From a bacterium (GTDB taxonomy: Bacteria; Cyanobacteriota; Vampirovibrionia; Gastranaerophilales; Gastranaerophilaceae), in contig JAGOIO010000038.1 of assembly GCA_017995595.1 (NCBI GenBank), forward strand, positions 1 to 9,357: 9,357 nucleotides of DNA. Reading direction: 5' to 3'. Shown here one piece after another: positions 1 to 6,583 of this stretch. A program made the position numbers and the translations under genes. Position 1 is the stretch's first letter; each line of letters starts with the position of its first letter. The notes under the pieces are model-generated. The model saw only the letters and a program-made list of their open reading frames with translations, was not told the origin of the DNA and ran no database searches.

Positions 1-1274
1 TGACATCAAAGAACTTTTTGTTTACTTCAGAATCAGTTACTGAAGGACACCCTGACAAGGTTTGCGACCAGATTTCAGACGCAATTTTGGACGAATTTCT
101 AACGAAATGTCCAACATCTCGTGTTGCCGCAGAAACCTCAGTTACTACAGGAATGGCTCTTGTAGCAGGTGAAATCAGCTCTGATTGCTATGTAGATATT
201 CCTTCAGTTGTAAGAACTACGATTAAAAATATCGGTTATGAAGGTGAAAATTGTGGTGGTTTTGATTGCAATACTTGTGCAGTTTTGACAAGTATTGATG
301 AACAATCTACTGATATTGCAGGTGGTGTAAATAAGGCATTTGAAACTCGTGATGATGTTGCAAGTACCGCAAATACAGAAACAGAAGAGTTGGGAGCAGG
401 CGACCAAGGTATTATGTTTGGTTATGCTTGTAACGAAACTCCAGAACTTATGCCACTTCCTATAAGTTTGGCACACAAACTTTCTTTTAGACTTGCAGAA
501 GTTAGAAAACAAGGTTTGTTAAAATATTTAAGACCAGATGGAAAATCTCAAGTTACTGTTGAATATAGAGACGGAAAACCATACAGAATTCACACTGTAT
601 TGCTTTCTACTCAACATGACCCTGAAATTAACGGTGAATCTGATAATCACAAAGTTCAAGCAATTATTAAAAAAGATTTATTGGACTTAGTTGTAAACTA
701 TGTGTTCTCAAAAGAAGCTTTGAAACCTGATAGTGAAACTCAATATCTTATCAATCCATCAGGAAGATTCGTTATTGGTGGACCTCAAGGTGATGCCGGC
801 TTGACAGGTAGAAAGATTATCGTTGATACTTATGGTGGATATTCAAGACATGGTGGCGGAGCTTTTTCAGGAAAAGATCCAACGAAAGTTGACCGTTCAG
901 CAGCTTATGCTTCAAGATATGTTGCAAAAAACATTGTTGCAAGCGGATTGGCTGAAAAATGTGAACTTGAACTAGCTTATGCTATCGGCGTTGCAGAACC
1001 TCTTTCTGTAATGGTTGATACATTTGGTACAGGTAAAATCTCTGATGATGATATTTCTGTTTTGGTTAAGAAAAATTTTGATTTGAGACCTGCAGGAATT
1101 ATCAAAAAGTTCGATTTGAGAAATTTACCTAAGAAAAATGGTGGTAAATTCTATCAAAAGTTGGCTGCTTACGGACACATGGGTAGAACCGATTTTGATG
1201 TACCTTGGGAACATACAGATAAGGCTGAATTGTTAAAAGAACAAGCTAAAACTTTGTATTCTTTTTCAAATTAG
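1..1274 (+). CDS. metK: S-adenosylmethionine synthetase (methionine adenosyltransferase)
   Basis: The enzyme makes S-adenosylmethionine from ATP and methionine in the cytoplasm. Visible hallmarks, numbered from the inferred ATG, are GHPDK at 16-20 (holding the ATP-binding His), the GAGDQGIMF motif at 132-140 and GGGAFSGKDPTKVDRS at about 285-300. The frame is open to the window edge and the first two bases are TG. With one A just outside, the protein would begin MTSKNFLFTSESVTEG, as MetK normally does, so the TTG at 18 is not the real start and the gene lacks only one base here. The resulting length is about 424 aa, longer than the roughly 384 aa E. coli enzyme. The extra C-terminal segment (FYQKLAAYGHMGR, PWEHTDKAELL) resembles cyanobacterial MetK. 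It is monocistronic at its 3' end, with an intrinsic terminator close behind. The upstream region, including any SAM riboswitch, is not visible. Confidence 0.98.
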   Translation, partial: TSKNFLFTSESVTEGHPDKVCDQISDAILDEFLTKCPTSRVAAETSVTTGMALVAGEISSDCYVDIPSVVRTTIKNIGYEGENCGGFDCNTCAVLTSIDEQSTDIAGGVNKAFETRDDVASTANTETEELGAGDQGIMFGYACNETPELMPLPISLAHKLSFRLAEVRKQGLLKYLRPDGKSQVTVEYRDGKPYRIHTVLLSTQHDPEINGESDNHKVQAIIKKDLLDLVVNYVFSKEALKPDSETQYLINPSGRFVIGGPQGDAGLTGRKIIVDTYGGYSRHGGGAFSGKDPTKVDRSAAYASRYVAKNIVASGLAEKCELELAYAIGVAEPLSVMVDTFGTGKISDDDISVLVKKNFDLRPAGIIKKFDLRNLPKKNGGKFYQKLAAYGHMGRTDFDVPWEHTDKAELLKEQAKTLYSFSN

Positions 1275-1292
1275 TTAACGCTTTATAAATAT

Positions 1293-1335
1293 AAAAGAGT
1301 CGAGATTTAGAAAACAAAATTTCGACTCTTTTTTT
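1293..1335 (+). terminator. Intrinsic terminator of metK
   Basis: A 16-bp stem (1293-1308 with 1317-1332, including one G-U pair) closes an 8-nt loop. The core arms are AAAAGAGTCGA and TCGACTCTTTT, and the 3' arm runs into a T-rich tract. It begins 18 nt after the metK stop codon. It separates metK from the downstream operon, which has its own promoter directly afterwards. Confidence 0.9.
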
Positions 1336-1346
1336 GTTGTATTTTG

Positions 1347-1355
1347 TGGTATAAT
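1347..1355 (+). promoter_or_regulatory. Extended -10 promoter of the five-gene operon
   Basis: A perfect TATAAT lies at 1350-1355, preceded by TGG at 1347-1349, giving an extended -10 element (TGN plus hexamer). No convincing -35 is present at 16-18 bp spacing, because that stretch is the end of the metK terminator; extended -10 promoters can work without one. Transcription would start near 1362, leaving a leader of about 25-30 nt before the formyltransferase. Confidence 0.7.
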
Positions 1356-1372
1356 CAGCCTATGACAATGTT

Positions 1373-1383
1373 AGGAGACTCCT
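1373..1383 (+). promoter_or_regulatory. Shine-Dalgarno within a small perfect palindrome
   Basis: AGGAG at 1373-1377 is the ribosome binding site. It forms the left half of the palindrome AGGAG-A-CTCCT. Spacing is 9 nt to TTG 1387 and 12 nt to ATG 1390, so it does not settle which codon is used. The 1-nt centre rules out a simple hairpin, so the symmetry may be chance. Confidence 0.55.
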
Positions 1384-1389
1384 GTTTTG

Positions 1390-2331
1390 ATGAACTTGTA
1401 TAAAAAAAGAATTTTATTCGTTGGTATTCCGGATATGGCGTATGTTTGTCTTGACGGGTTAAAAATGGCAGGGTTTAATATTGTTGGTGCATTTGGAGCA
1501 AAAAAAAATCACCCTACTTATGACGATTTCAAAAGCTTTGTATGTTCACGTAATATTGAATTTATAGAGTATGATAATTTGAATGATGACGAATTTATCG
1601 ACAAAATAAAAAATTTGAATGTCGATTTAGCGGTAGTGTGTTCTTTTAATTATAAAATTCCCAAAAAGCTTTTAGACACAGTAAAAGATGGCTTTTTAAA
1701 TCTTCACCCGTCTTTACTTCCAAAGTATAGAGGGGCAAATCCATATTCAAGAGTTTTAATTAATAAAGAGAAAGCTACAGGGGTTACGCTTCATTTTATG
1801 GACGAAGAGTTTGATACTGGAGATATTGTTGCTCAATCAAGCTTACAAATTGCTCCGAGGGAAACAATGGGTACATTGTTTAACAGGTTAAACTTACTAG
1901 GGCTTGAATTACTTGTAAAAACTCTAAAATTATATGAAAAAAAGCCTTTACCACGACGTAAACAAGATGCGGAGTGTTCAATAAAGGGTGAAGCTCTCTC
2001 AAATCAAGAAATGACTATAGATTTTAACAAACCTGCAATTGATATTGAGCGTTTTATAAGGGCTTTAAATCCTTTTGTTAATGCAAATACTCTATTTCGG
2101 GGAACTATGGTTAAAATCTTTAGTGCAAAAATCTATGATGCTCCGGAAGTTAAGTCAAAGCCTGGAACTATCGAAAAAGTTTTTAACGGAAATATATATA
2201 TTTCAACAGGAAAAGGTTATTTAATACCAACGGTTTTGCAGTTTGGAAGCTTTTTTATTGCTACCTCTCAAGATTTTATTGAAATATTAAATCCAAAAAT
2301 CGGGGAAGAATTTGGAGTTATAAATGGATAA
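1390..2331 (+). CDS. Fmt/ArnA-type formyltransferase, probably methionyl-tRNA formyltransferase
   Basis: This is a 10-formyltetrahydrofolate-dependent formyltransferase of about 313 aa, the usual size of Fmt (E. coli 315 aa). Counting from ATG 1390, the N-terminal domain begins ILFVGIPDMAY, comparable to the FAGTPDFAA start of Fmt. The active-site block FLNLHPSLLPKYRG supplies N104 and H106, and FDTGDIV supplies D142, matching the N108/H110/D146 triad of E. coli Fmt. A C-terminal region with IRALNPFVNANTLFRG..VKIFSAK looks like the Fmt C-terminal domain. The most economical role is formylating initiator Met-tRNA. However, KYRGANPYS in place of the usual RGAAPI motif, and weak similarity in the first linker, leave room for a sugar-nucleotide formyltransferase of the ArnA N-domain type. 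TTG 1387 is an alternative start one codon upstream. It is the first gene of the operon and its stop overlaps the next start by 8 bp. Confidence 0.82.
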   Translation: MNLYKKRILFVGIPDMAYVCLDGLKMAGFNIVGAFGAKKNHPTYDDFKSFVCSRNIEFIEYDNLNDDEFIDKIKNLNVDLAVVCSFNYKIPKKLLDTVKDGFLNLHPSLLPKYRGANPYSRVLINKEKATGVTLHFMDEEFDTGDIVAQSSLQIAPRETMGTLFNRLNLLGLELLVKTLKLYEKKPLPRRKQDAECSIKGEALSNQEMTIDFNKPAIDIERFIRALNPFVNANTLFRGTMVKIFSAKIYDAPEVKSKPGTIEKVFNGNIYISTGKGYLIPTVLQFGSFFIATSQDFIEILNPKIGEEFGVING

Positions 2332-3154
2332 ATTAAATTTTTTGACGGCAGGAATGCCTTTAAAAACAGAGCCAAAGAGCTATGAGAATGCTTTTAAAAT
2401 ATTAAAGAGTTATGGCTTAGACGGTATCGAATTGGAATTTGTCAGAGGCGTGAGAATGTCAGAAGCTTCACAGAATACAGTTCGAGAGGCTACAGCTAAC
2501 AAGGATTTTGTAATAACAGCACATGGACCTTTTTATGTTAATTTAAATTCTAAAGAAGTTGAGAAAATAGATGCGAGCGTTGAAAGAATTTTGGAAACGG
2601 CAAGAATGGCTCATAGTGTTGGAGCATATAGTATAACTTATCATGCGGCATTTTATATGGGACATACACCTGATGTTGTTTTTGAGCAGGTGAAAAAGCA
2701 AACTCAAAGAATAATTGATGTTGTAGAAAAAGAAGGCTTGGATATTTGGATAAGACCTGAAACAACTGGAAAAGGAACTCAATGGGGAGATTTAGATGAA
2801 ATTATAAATCTTTCAAAAGAGTTTAAGCAAGTTTTGCCTTGTGTTGATTTTTCTCATCTTCATGCTCGTTGTGGTGGAGGATTAAATTCTTATGATGATT
2901 TTTCTATGATGTTGGAAAAAATAGGAAATGAATTGGGGCAAAATGCACTTGATAATTGCCACATGCACCTTGCAGGGATTGAATATTCTCAAAAAGGTGA
3001 GAAGAAACACTTGATTTTTGAAGAATCAGATATGAATTACAAAGACTTATTAAAAGCTTTAAAAGCATTTAATGTAAAAGGTGCATTAGTTTGTGAGAGT
3101 CCAAATATTGAGGACGATTGTAAACTTTTGAAAGATTATTATTTGAGTATTTAG
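2324..3154 (+). CDS. Endonuclease IV-like TIM-barrel protein (AP endonuclease family 2)
   Basis: This 276-aa protein has the full endonuclease IV (Nfo) layout. Putative metal ligands sit at nearly the same positions as in E. coli Nfo: H67 (AHGPFYVNL), H107 (YHAAF), E146 (PETTGKG), D175 and H178 (CVDFSH), H215 (HLAG), H229 (KKH) and E258 (CESP). The ninth ligand, Asp in the family's DRH motif, is Lys here (K227). Classical Nfo cuts DNA 5' of abasic sites using three zinc ions. The loss of one ligand, and GEKKHLIFEES in place of DRH..IG, place this in a divergent branch I associate with archaeal-type COG0648 proteins, so the substrate may be abasic DNA or a sugar phosphate. GGAG at 2314-2317, inside the upstream gene, is 6 nt before the ATG and supports this start. 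Confidence 0.82.
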   Translation: MDKLNFLTAGMPLKTEPKSYENAFKILKSYGLDGIELEFVRGVRMSEASQNTVREATANKDFVITAHGPFYVNLNSKEVEKIDASVERILETARMAHSVGAYSITYHAAFYMGHTPDVVFEQVKKQTQRIIDVVEKEGLDIWIRPETTGKGTQWGDLDEIINLSKEFKQVLPCVDFSHLHARCGGGLNSYDDFSMMLEKIGNELGQNALDNCHMHLAGIEYSQKGEKKHLIFEESDMNYKDLLKALKAFNVKGALVCESPNIEDDCKLLKDYYLSI

Positions 3155-3157
3155 GAG
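3153..3157 (+). promoter_or_regulatory. Shine-Dalgarno overlapping the preceding stop codon
   Basis: AGGAG shares bases with the TAG stop of the TIM-barrel gene and sits 6 nt upstream of ATG 3164. This fixes the thioesterase start and suggests translational coupling. Confidence 0.75.
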
Positions 3158-3163
3158 AAGCTT

Positions 3164-3913
3164 ATGATAGATATTAAAACAAAATATGCTTTTGAAAAAA
3201 AATATCCTATAGATTACCATCAAACTGACTTAAAAAATGTATTAAAACCATCGGCACTACTTAATATTTTGCAAGATATCGCAACAATAAATGCGGAGAT
3301 GCTTGGTTTTGGATATTCTTTTACCTATCCTAAAAATTATGGCTGGTTTTTAATTAAATATAGAATGGAATTTGAAAATTATCCTCAGAATTTGACTGAA
3401 TGTATTGTAAGGACAGAAGCTCGAGGTTTGTCAAAATTGATGGCAAGTCGTGATTTCGAATTGTCTTCTACGGACGGTAAAAAGCTTGGTAGAATTTCAA
3501 GCCAATGGTTACTTATAGATTTAGAGTCAAAAAGGATTCTTCCGATTAAAAAGGTTTTGGATTTTGTTGATGATTTTCAAAAACGAGAAGATGACTTGCA
3601 ATTTCCAAAGTTAAAACCTATAGAAAAAGTAGATTTTGAAAAGACTTTTGAAATAAGATATGATGATATTGATATAAATCAGCATGTTAATAATGCAAAT
3701 TACGTTATATGGGCGACAGAACCCTTACCTTTTGAATTTTTGACAAATAATAAGATAAAAACGCTTGATATAATTTACAAAAAAGAGATTGCTTATGGGA
3801 ATAATGTTATTTCTTCTGTAGAATTTGATGAAAATAATAAGATAAGTCATCATGTTTTAAAGAATGCTACAAATAACGATGAATTGTGTTTCTTGTCGAT
3901 AGAGTGGGAATAA
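3164..3913 (+). CDS. Acyl-ACP thioesterase (FatA/FatB-like, double hotdog)
   Basis: This enzyme hydrolyses acyl-acyl carrier protein to release free fatty acids in the cytoplasm. Its 249 aa fit bacterial members of the acyl-ACP thioesterase family. The first hotdog domain covers roughly residues 8-140, with LKPSALLNILQDIATINAE forming the central helix and GWFLIKYRMEF following. The second starts near 158 and carries the family signature DDIDINQHVNNANYVIW at about 167-183. Within it N172 and H174 are the expected catalytic pair, and E208 (KKEIAYG) is a candidate for the third residue. It lies 9 bp after the TIM-barrel gene and only 2 bp before an alpha/beta hydrolase, so two hydrolases of ester or thioester bonds are made together. 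A role in fatty acid pool control or lipid turnover is inferred; chain length specificity cannot be read from the sequence. Confidence 0.92.
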   Translation: MIDIKTKYAFEKKYPIDYHQTDLKNVLKPSALLNILQDIATINAEMLGFGYSFTYPKNYGWFLIKYRMEFENYPQNLTECIVRTEARGLSKLMASRDFELSSTDGKKLGRISSQWLLIDLESKRILPIKKVLDFVDDFQKREDDLQFPKLKPIEKVDFEKTFEIRYDDIDINQHVNNANYVIWATEPLPFEFLTNNKIKTLDIIYKKEIAYGNNVISSVEFDENNKISHHVLKNATNNDELCFLSIEWE

Positions 3914-3915
3914 CG

Positions 3916-4584
3916 ATGAAAATATCAAGAGAATTGTTAAAAGCTAAAGACTTTGAAGTTCCGGTTGTATTTATTATTCCTGAAAAATATTCTGGTTGTG
4001 CAATTATTGTTCATGGTTACGGTGATTGTAAGGAAACTTTGCTGGGTTTCTCTGAAAAGATTTCCGAAAAAGGGTTTTTAACGTGTACAATAGATTTAAG
4101 AGGACATGGCGAGAATAAAAAACCTCTTGATAAATCGGCAATTTTAGATATAAATTTTGTCGTTGATTATTGTAAAAAATATGGAAAAGTTGCTATTGTC
4201 GGACATTCTTTAGGTGGCAGACTTGGACTTTTGTCAAATGCAGATTATAAAATTGGTATTGCCCCTGCGATTTGTACAGGTTTTGATGAAGAAACTCGAA
4301 GTCGATTGAAAAATAATTTTGAAAAAAGAGTTAAAGCAAATACAAATGAGGATTTCTTAGAAATATTTTATAAATTGCAAAATTGGAGAGAAGAAAATGA
4401 AACAGCAAAAACATATATTTTGTATGCTCAAGATGACATTCCTTCAATAAAAGAGAACTGTATAAGCTTAAAGAAAACAGAAGTTTGTCAAATTAAAGAA
4501 GCAAATCATAGTGATATTTATTTTTATGATGAAACTGTTGATAGTATTGTTTCAAAATTAGAGCAGTGGTTTAGTGGGAAATAA
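3916..4584 (+). CDS. Alpha/beta-fold hydrolase (serine esterase/lipase-like)
   Basis: A 222-aa alpha/beta hydrolase without a signal peptide, so cytoplasmic. The oxyanion-region motif is HGYGD at 33-37. LRGHGE follows at 61-66, and the nucleophile elbow GHSLG at 96-100 makes S98 the catalytic serine. D173 or D174 (YAQDDIPSI) and H198 (EANHSDIY) complete a plausible triad. The substrate is unknown; a carboxylesterase or monoacylglycerol lipase-type activity is reasonable, and the adjacent acyl-ACP thioesterase hints at acyl substrates. ATG 3916 is chosen because it lies 2 nt after the thioesterase stop and the homology-like segment begins soon after. The upstream TTG at 3886 would only add ten residues read inside the thioesterase gene. 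The ribosome site is poor (GTGGG at 3905-3909), so translation probably depends on coupling. Confidence 0.9.
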   Translation: MKISRELLKAKDFEVPVVFIIPEKYSGCAIIVHGYGDCKETLLGFSEKISEKGFLTCTIDLRGHGENKKPLDKSAILDINFVVDYCKKYGKVAIVGHSLGGRLGLLSNADYKIGIAPAICTGFDEETRSRLKNNFEKRVKANTNEDFLEIFYKLQNWREENETAKTYILYAQDDIPSIKENCISLKKTEVCQIKEANHSDIYFYDETVDSIVSKLEQWFSGK

Positions 4585-4589
4585 TAATT

Positions 4590-5624
4590 ATGATAAAAGA
4601 TATTATTGAAAAAGTAAAAACTGAGCATAATCTAACAAAAGATGAAATTATAACGCTTTTAAAAGAAGAAAAAGAGCAAAATTTAATTTTTGAGACTGCA
4701 AATGAGGTTCGAAAAAAATATGTTGGTGATGACGTTCATTTGAGAGGACTTATAGAATTTTCAAACTTTTGTAAAAGAAATTGTCTATATTGCGGTATAA
4801 GACATGATAATCAGAAAGTTACAAGATACAGGCTTACGGAGAAGCAAATCCTTGATTTGGCACAAAAAGCAAAATCTTACGGTTATAAAACTGTAGTTTT
4901 GCAGTCAGGTGAAGATGCTTACTATACTGTAGAAAGATTGAAAAATATTGTTTCTAAAATAAAAGAATTAGACTTGGCAATTACATTAAGCATTGGTGAG
5001 AGAAAGTTTGAGGAATACAAGACTTTAAAAGATGCCGGTGCTGATAGATATTTGATAAGAATTGAGACGACAGATAAAGAATTGTATAAAAAGAATGATC
5101 CCAATATGGACTGGGAAAATAGAAAGCGTTGCTTGAAAGATTTAGGAACTTTGGGATATGAAGTCGGAACAGGTTGCCTTGTCGGACTCCCTGACCAAAC
5201 GATTGAGTCTTTGGCTGATGATATTTTGTTCTTTAAAGAAATAAATGCAGATATGATAGGTATTGGACCGTTTATTCCTGATGAAGATACTCCTTTAAAA
5301 GATGCTGATGGCGGAGATTTTTACATGGCTCTAAAAGTTATGGCTATTACAAGATTAATTTTGCCTGATATAAATATACCTGCGACTACAGCTATGGAAA
5401 CTTTGAATCCAAATGGTAGAATAATTGCACTTCAAAGTGGAGCAAATGTAGTTATGCCAAATGTTACAGAGGGAGATTATAGAAAATTTTATGCTCTTTA
5501 TCCCGGAAAAATTTGTGTAAACGAATCACCGGCACAATGTGTCGGTTGTATCAGCGAAAAAATCACTTCAATAGGTCGAACTATCTCTAGTCATCACGGT
5601 TTTAGCCACAATAGAAAAGACTAG
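4590..5624 (+). CDS. hydE: [FeFe] hydrogenase H-cluster maturation radical SAM enzyme HydE
   Basis: HydE is a radical SAM enzyme that works with HydF and HydG to build the diiron subcluster of [FeFe] hydrogenase. The 344 aa match the family length (Thermotoga maritima HydE about 348 aa). The radical SAM cluster motif is C61-x3-C65-x2-C68 in NFCKRNCLYCGI. Other typical blocks are LQSGED near 104-109, a glycine-rich GTGCLVGLPDQT at 193-204, IGPFIP at 225-230 and LQSGANVVMPN at 281-291. The second, non-essential iron-sulfur site described in T. maritima HydE is also present as C309-x7-C317-x2-C320. BioB, ThiH and PylB are relatives, but these C-terminal blocks favour HydE. It starts 5 bp after the hydrolase with a weak ribosome site. 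It is the last operon gene and ends 2 bp from a convergent gene. HydF, HydG and the hydrogenase must be elsewhere. Confidence 0.94.
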   Translation: MIKDIIEKVKTEHNLTKDEIITLLKEEKEQNLIFETANEVRKKYVGDDVHLRGLIEFSNFCKRNCLYCGIRHDNQKVTRYRLTEKQILDLAQKAKSYGYKTVVLQSGEDAYYTVERLKNIVSKIKELDLAITLSIGERKFEEYKTLKDAGADRYLIRIETTDKELYKKNDPNMDWENRKRCLKDLGTLGYEVGTGCLVGLPDQTIESLADDILFFKEINADMIGIGPFIPDEDTPLKDADGGDFYMALKVMAITRLILPDINIPATTAMETLNPNGRIIALQSGANVVMPNVTEGDYRKFYALYPGKICVNESPAQCVGCISEKITSIGRTISSHHGFSHNRKD

Positions 5625-5626
5625 TT

Positions 5627-6382
5627 TTAGCAGAGATGCGAGAATGCTCGTTGTTCTAAGTCTCTAGTTGTTATTGTTGAACCGTTGCTTGATAAGGCAG
5701 AGTTTCCCCTGAAAGCTCCGGAACCATGTTTGCATAGAACTCCGCTTTCATGTTTTGCCGCACTTGGCATAAACACCAGTGCATAAAGTTGACCGGCTGA
5801 AATCTGTTCATCACTTCTAAACCCTGCTTGACGTTTTGCTGTTTGCAGATACTTTTCTACAAAATCAAGTTGTTGCATAGTTGTCATGTTTTTAAGTTCA
5901 TTTGTCGAAGTTCCAAGACCTCTTGCAGTTCTTGGCATAAATTGAATTAAGCCTGTTGCACGACTGCTTCTGTTTACGGCTTGCGGATTACCTCCTGATT
6001 CTGCATAAATTATTCCAATTAAGGCTTCAGGATTACTGCAATTTAAGTCTTTTGCAATTTGTATTGCACGAGCCTGTTCTTCTTTCGATAATGGCTGTTT
6101 TGCACCTTTGCTTTGTCCTGTATAATTGAAATTGTTAGTTTCGTTCGTTGAATTTTGTAATGGAACATTTCCCATATTAAAAATAGGGGCGAATGCAAAT
6201 GGATTCATATATGGCATAAGTGCCATTGAATTCATATCATTCATTCCTCCAAATAATGACATTTGCATCATTGGATTGGATAATGTTTGCATTTGCAACT
6301 GCATTTCGTTTTGCATTTTTATTGCTGAGATTAATCCGGCGTAATCTACTCCGTTACTGCCAGGCATATCAAAATAACTCAA
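5627..6382 (-). CDS. Lytic transglycosylase (SLT-domain) protein with Met-rich N-terminus
   Basis: This 251-aa protein would cleave the glycan strand of peptidoglycan. The catalytic domain spans about 98-250: E128 in IIYAESGGNPQAVN is the expected catalytic acid, followed by GLIQFMP at 144-150 and GLGTSTNELKNMTTMQQLDFVEKYL, which is reminiscent of SLT domains in phage tail proteins. The later ALVFMPSAA and a final ITTRDLEQRA also fit that type. Residues 1-75 are unusual: 14 methionines within the first 70, with many Asn and Gln, and no basic n-region plus hydrophobic core. No Sec signal peptide is therefore visible and the export route is unclear. The start is TTG at 6380-6382, chosen because AAGGAG lies 9 nt upstream; an ATG five codons downstream (6365-6367) is less well placed. 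It is convergent with hydE and divergent from the AMIN-like gene. Confidence 0.86.
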   Translation of the reverse strand: MSYFDMPGSNGVDYAGLISAIKMQNEMQLQMQTLSNPMMQMSLFGGMNDMNSMALMPYMNPFAFAPIFNMGNVPLQNSTNETNNFNYTGQSKGAKQPLSKEEQARAIQIAKDLNCSNPEALIGIIYAESGGNPQAVNRSSRATGLIQFMPRTARGLGTSTNELKNMTTMQQLDFVEKYLQTAKRQAGFRSDEQISAGQLYALVFMPSAAKHESGVLCKHGSGAFRGNSALSSNGSTITTRDLEQRAFSHLC

Positions 6383-6391
6383 TTCCTGTAA

Positions 6392-6397
6392 CTCCTT
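6392..6397 (-). promoter_or_regulatory. Shine-Dalgarno supporting the TTG start of the transglycosylase
   Basis: Read on the minus strand this is AAGGAG, 9 nt before TTG 6382. It is the strongest ribosome site in the divergent region and favours TTG over the ATG at 6365-6367, which would be 24 nt away. The leader further upstream on this strand has several more AGGA-like purine runs. Confidence 0.65.
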
Positions 6398-6531
6398 ATA
6401 TCCTGTTTATAATTCTTCCTTTTTCCTCTATATTTATATAAAGTATTTTTCTTACAAAAAATTGCCTATTTTATATATATTTTCTAAATAAAATATATTA
6501 ACCACTTGGTCTATATGAATATAAACCTATA

Positions 6532-6547
6532 AGTTGATGTTCAACTC
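6532..6547. promoter_or_regulatory. Inverted repeat AGTTGA/TCAACT overlapping the candidate -35
   Basis: Two 6-bp arms, AGTTGA and TCAACT, are separated by a 3-4 nt spacer and cover the proposed -35 of the AMIN-like gene. A third half-site AGTTGA sits about 40 bp downstream, right at that gene's start. The layout resembles an operator for a dimeric repressor, but no regulator is identified. Confidence 0.35.
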
Positions 6548-6583
6548 AAAAAAAAATAGTATGCTTTATACGTAAAGTTGAGT

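Larger units (their letters stand above)
6383..6583. promoter_or_regulatory. Divergent AT-rich promoter region
   Basis: About 200 bp separate the transglycosylase and AMIN-like gene starts, with no gene inside. For the plus strand, TTGATG at about 6534-6539 and TAGTAT at about 6557-6562 form a -35/-10 pair with 17-bp spacing, four of six matches each. For the minus strand, TTGTAA with an AT-rich hexamer about 17-18 bp downstream is a weak candidate. A perfect 9-bp AT-only inverted repeat lies at 6475-6483/6490-6498 with a 6-nt spacer. All promoter assignments here are inferences from consensus matching in AT-rich DNA. Confidence 0.45.

Noticed and set aside
18..20. TTG as the metK start
   Set aside because: The frame is open upstream and the window begins with TG followed by codons that restore the usual MetK N-terminus, so ATG one base before the window is far more likely.
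204..512. Minus-strand ORF of 102 aa inside metK
   Set aside because: It lies wholly within the conserved metK reading frame, has Cys/Thr-rich composition typical of an antisense shadow, and has no ribosome site.
2543..2782. Minus-strand ORFs inside the TIM-barrel gene
   Set aside because: Antisense shadows of a gene with clear Nfo motifs; no promoter or ribosome site seen.
3886..3915. Upstream TTG start for the alpha/beta hydrolase
   Set aside because: The extra ten residues are read inside the thioesterase coding sequence and ATG 3916 fits the compact operon spacing.
4922..5104. Minus-strand 60-aa ORF inside hydE
   Set aside because: Antisense shadow of conserved radical SAM sequence.
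5639..5650. Small CGAG/CTCG hairpin as a terminator for hydE
   Set aside because: Only 4 bp with no T-tract, and it lies inside the coding region of the convergent gene.
6126..6441. Two plus-strand ORFs opposite the transglycosylase N-terminus
   Set aside because: They mirror the Met-rich, low-complexity region, where CAT-rich complement avoids stops, and lack ribosome sites.
6475..6498. 9-bp inverted repeat in the divergent promoter region as an operator
   Set aside because: The arms are A/T only in a very AT-rich stretch, so chance is a good explanation; it is only mentioned in the region entry.
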